DNA of 64,000 nt, taken from assembly GCF_020382885.2 (NCBI RefSeq), contig NC_058512.1, forward strand, positions 9,822,802-9,886,801, written 5' to 3'. The notes under the pieces are model-generated. The model made no database searches and had not been told where the DNA came from. It saw only the letters and a program-made list of their open reading frames with translations. This document shows, piece after piece, positions 61,597 to 64,000 of the stretch; the first letter of the stretch is position 1, and each line of letters opens with the position of its first letter. A program made the translations under genes and the position numbers. Origin of the DNA: Scatophagus argus (Eukaryota; Chordata; Actinopteri; Scatophagidae).

Positions 61597-62445
61597 ATCC
61601 CTGTTGGTCTTCATCTCAGATTTCCCCTGAAAACAGATTTAAAAAAAACAAAAAAAAACCCTTCTGTTCATGACTTTGAGAAGAGGCACTTAAACTGATG
61701 CAGAGGCAATGTCAGGGCATATTCTGGGCACAGGAAGCAGCTTCCTGCACTCGTATTCATTTACTCTTCGAGCTGATATGAAACCGTGGCTGGAAACAGG
61801 TGCACAGTGCAAAATGAGCTCTAGTGTCAAATTTGCAGCATGATGTCATTTTGAGGCTGGCACATAATAAAACTACAGGCAGCCTGCTCGGTCAGTGTTT
61901 TGTTGTTTTCTGTGATTTGGCAAGGACAAAGCCATGAGCCACATACATTTACCCTCATATAGGAAGACCACTACATAATAAATATTTGAATACTGGTATT
62001 TTTAAACACTGACGTTACTATTACTGTACTAAAAGATCTTATCTGAATACCTTAGTACATTATGAGTATTATTCCACTCTGTACTGAACACAAAAAGTAC
62101 AGTTTTGCATGTTGATGTAGTGACAAACAAACTGCTGCTGACTAGAAGTGAGAAGTTGTCACGAGCAGCCTGCATGCTTGTCCTGCCTGCTGATGGAGAG
62201 GACTGCAAATCTAATAATATAATACTCCTTCTGTTATTATTTTGATCATATCCGAGCAGGATCACACAGACAGCCGAGAGCTAAAAGAAAGCAAATCCAT
62301 TTGGAAAGTATGAAACACGGGAACCCTTTTTAATTTCCTCGGAGAGTCAGCCTGTTAGCGCCTGTCTGAGATCACTGCAGGTTATAATATGTCTGGTACT
62401 TGTAATAATATTTGTCACGATGTAGGAGCCTCGTCCACACCTCGC
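59481..62445. other. Intergenic region, no gene recognised
   Basis: No exon with both splice sites and a plausible frame was found on either strand. It contains (GTT)n near 61520-61536 and (TC)n at 61561-61594. It may hold enhancers of the gene starting near 62.48 kb; nothing in the sequence proves that. Confidence 0.4.
61561..61594. repeat. (TC)n microsatellite
   Basis: Uninterrupted CT run of 34 bases. Confidence 0.9.
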
Positions 62446-62453
62446 TATATAAA
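62446..62453 (+). promoter_or_regulatory. TATA box of an unidentified gene
   Basis: TATATAAA, a consensus TATA element, lies about 300 nt before a perfect splice donor (62753). This puts an expected transcription start near 62476. Confidence 0.5.
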
Positions 62454-62475
62454 TTGTTTGCGTCCTCTCTACTTG

Positions 62476-62752
62476 TTGCAGTGAGAACTTGTGTAGTGTA
62501 CGCACTTTGGACTCCTCGGGTCCTTTCGGTCATCTGTGGCGGGTGACGATTATGGGTTTTCAGTGTTTCTCCTCATTTCAGTGTGTCTGAGCAGCTCTGC
62601 TCCTCCTTCAAACAGTCCTTTTCTTTCTTGCCTCCCCTCACATCACTGAAGGGTCGCCTGAGGAGCGCAGGAGGAAGAGGAAGAGGAGGAAGAGGAGGAG
62701 GATTGCAGCGATTTTTTCTGAAAACAGCGACTCGACTCCAGACGCAATGCAG
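62476..62752 (+). other. First exon of an unidentified plus-strand gene (partial)
   Basis: Bounded upstream by the TATA box and downstream by CAG|GTAAGATA, an excellent donor at 62753. Just before the donor is an ATG (62747-62749), giving Met-Gln if translation starts there. An earlier ATG at 62551 opens only a 12-codon frame, a possible uORF. A purine-rich GAGGAA tract covers about 62668-62703. The gene cannot be named. PHYHIP follows BMP1 in human and would be a first guess from gene order only. The 5' limit is an estimate. Confidence 0.45.
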
Positions 62753-63051
62753 GTAAGATAACCATTAATTATACTTTAATGTAGTTATTACTGGAGTAAT
62801 ACTAGAATACGCAGCAACTAATTATGATAATATTCCTATATGTGCTTATTGCCTACCTGTTTGACTGTGTATAGTAACTATGAGATGAGCAGCAAGTCTT
62901 ACAACTTAGCTGAACATTAGAGAGAAAAACACATTTTAATGAGACACGTATGATTACGTACTATGATCCTTTACATATGCATTAAGTAATTTAATATAAA
63001 AATACTCAGTCACAAGTAAAAGTACAACAGAATTGCTGTTAGAAAACCATA

Positions 63052-63082
63052 CATATATATATATATATATATATGTATATAT
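63052..63082. repeat. (TA)n microsatellite
   Basis: Alternating TA with one GTA interruption. Confidence 0.9.
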
Positions 63083-63667
63083 CAAATAAAGGGACTGATT
63101 ATACAGAATGGCTCCTTTCAAAGTGTTATATAGTATAGTACATGATGTATTACATTATGACGTTGATTATTGTTACCGCAGTAACATCATTTTGCTTTTG
63201 TAGCTGGCTGATCGAGCCAACTTCAATAACTTTACATGCAGTTAGGTCCCATGTATAAAAATCACAATGCATTTCATTTTTTTTTTTTTTTTTTTTGGTG
63301 TTTTGTTTTTAATGTTTGGACCTGCGAAGTAACTAAAACTATCAAATAGTAAAAATTTTGCGGAATGGAAGCATAAAATAACATAGAATTGAAGCACTCG
63401 TGTAAAATATGGATACTTCAAAACGGGAGTACTTGAATAAAGGCGATTTCAAACTTTAAAGAGAATATGCTAACAGAATATGTTAATGGTTGTGTTTCAT
63501 TGACTGAGCTGACTGAGTAACTTCAGGCCAAAATGGTCGGGAACATCACAGGTGCCAAAGGATGCGAGCTCCAAAGCAGAAACCCAGCAGAAGAAATGAA
63601 ATATCCACGTCTTTAAGAGGGGCTGGAGGAAAGAGACTTGGCAGATAAAAGCTTGCGTCTTTGTGTT

Positions 63668-63671
<4 letters not shown>

Positions 63672-63698
<27 letters not shown>

Positions 63699-63699
63699 C
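63672..63699. repeat. (GT)n microsatellite
   Basis: Pure GT run of 28 bases. Confidence 0.9.
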
Positions 63700-64000
63700 T
63701 CACAAAGGTAACATATGTGATGATCAGTGGAGGTTGGTCGCCCACAGTGTTCACAGTGATGATCACAGGGAGCATCTCACTACTCAGCACACATGGCCTC
63801 AGGTCTTTTAATAATGCAACGCTTTGGATGTTGAAGCCCCGAATCACATTCTCTGCAGATCTTTTAGTTTCTCCATTTTCTCATCATCTAATCACAGAAA
63901 TTATATTTAGTGTAACTGATACTGTTTGATTGGTCTGATATATAATTCGGTTATCCTTAATAAGATACCTCGGAAAATTGTATACCTCCATATAAGTACA

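Larger units (their letters stand above)
62753..64000 (+). other. First intron (part) of the unidentified gene
   Basis: No second exon was recognised before the window ends. Contains (TA)n at 63052-63082, a T run at 63277-63296 and (GT)n at 63672-63699. Confidence 0.4.

Overview
The window is a stretch of vertebrate nuclear DNA, almost certainly from a ray-finned (teleost) fish. Genes are split into many short exons with GT-AG introns of about 80 bp to 4 kb. The proteins are vertebrate-specific members of their families. The non-coding DNA carries simple repeats, a tRNA-derived SINE and dispersed fold-back repeats of a kind common in spiny-rayed fish. I see no bacterial, phage or CRISPR features.

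Layout, left to right. (1) About 0.5-1.95 kb, minus strand: the 5' end of a gene with a TATA-associated non-coding exon and a tiny start exon, probably annexin A4. (2) 3.87-20.9 kb, plus: aak1, the adaptor-associated kinase. It has 19 shared exons and two alternative last exons, giving predicted proteins of 894 and 1100 residues. (3) 36.9-26.75 kb, minus: antxr1, a single-pass receptor with a von Willebrand A domain (18 coding exons, 600 residues). (4) 39.15-52.15 kb, plus: bmp1 in its long (tolloid) form, an astacin metalloprotease with five CUB and two EGF domains (20 coding exons, 975 residues). (5) 57.09-53.82 kb, minus: a RING/B-box/coiled-coil/PRY-SPRY TRIM ubiquitin ligase (6 coding exons, 551 residues). 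(6) 62.45-62.75 kb, plus: a TATA promoter and first exon of an unidentified gene that continues past the window. For each complete gene the exon lengths sum to an open frame, and every junction was checked for phase.

Gene directions alternate (-, +, -, +, -, +), so neighbours are either head-to-head or tail-to-tail. The annexin-like gene, aak1 and antxr1 match a neighbourhood known from human chromosome 2p13. bmp1 lies elsewhere in human, so its junction with antxr1 is a lineage rearrangement. antxr1 and bmp1 both act on collagen matrix and share a 2.2-kb head-to-head intergenic region.

The most interesting points are these. The distal aak1 last exon is in perfect phase and encodes three D-[VP]-F-x-x-A-P-F motifs, with a long CU tract in front of the competing proximal exon. 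Three perfect inverted repeats with 6-7 nt loops lie in non-coding DNA. Unexpected residues occur in conserved positions of Aak1 (Arg to Cys beside the alpha-C glutamate) and of Bmp1 (an extra cysteine in CUB1 and Asp to Gly near the Met-turn). Family assignments rest on remembered sequences, not on a database search.
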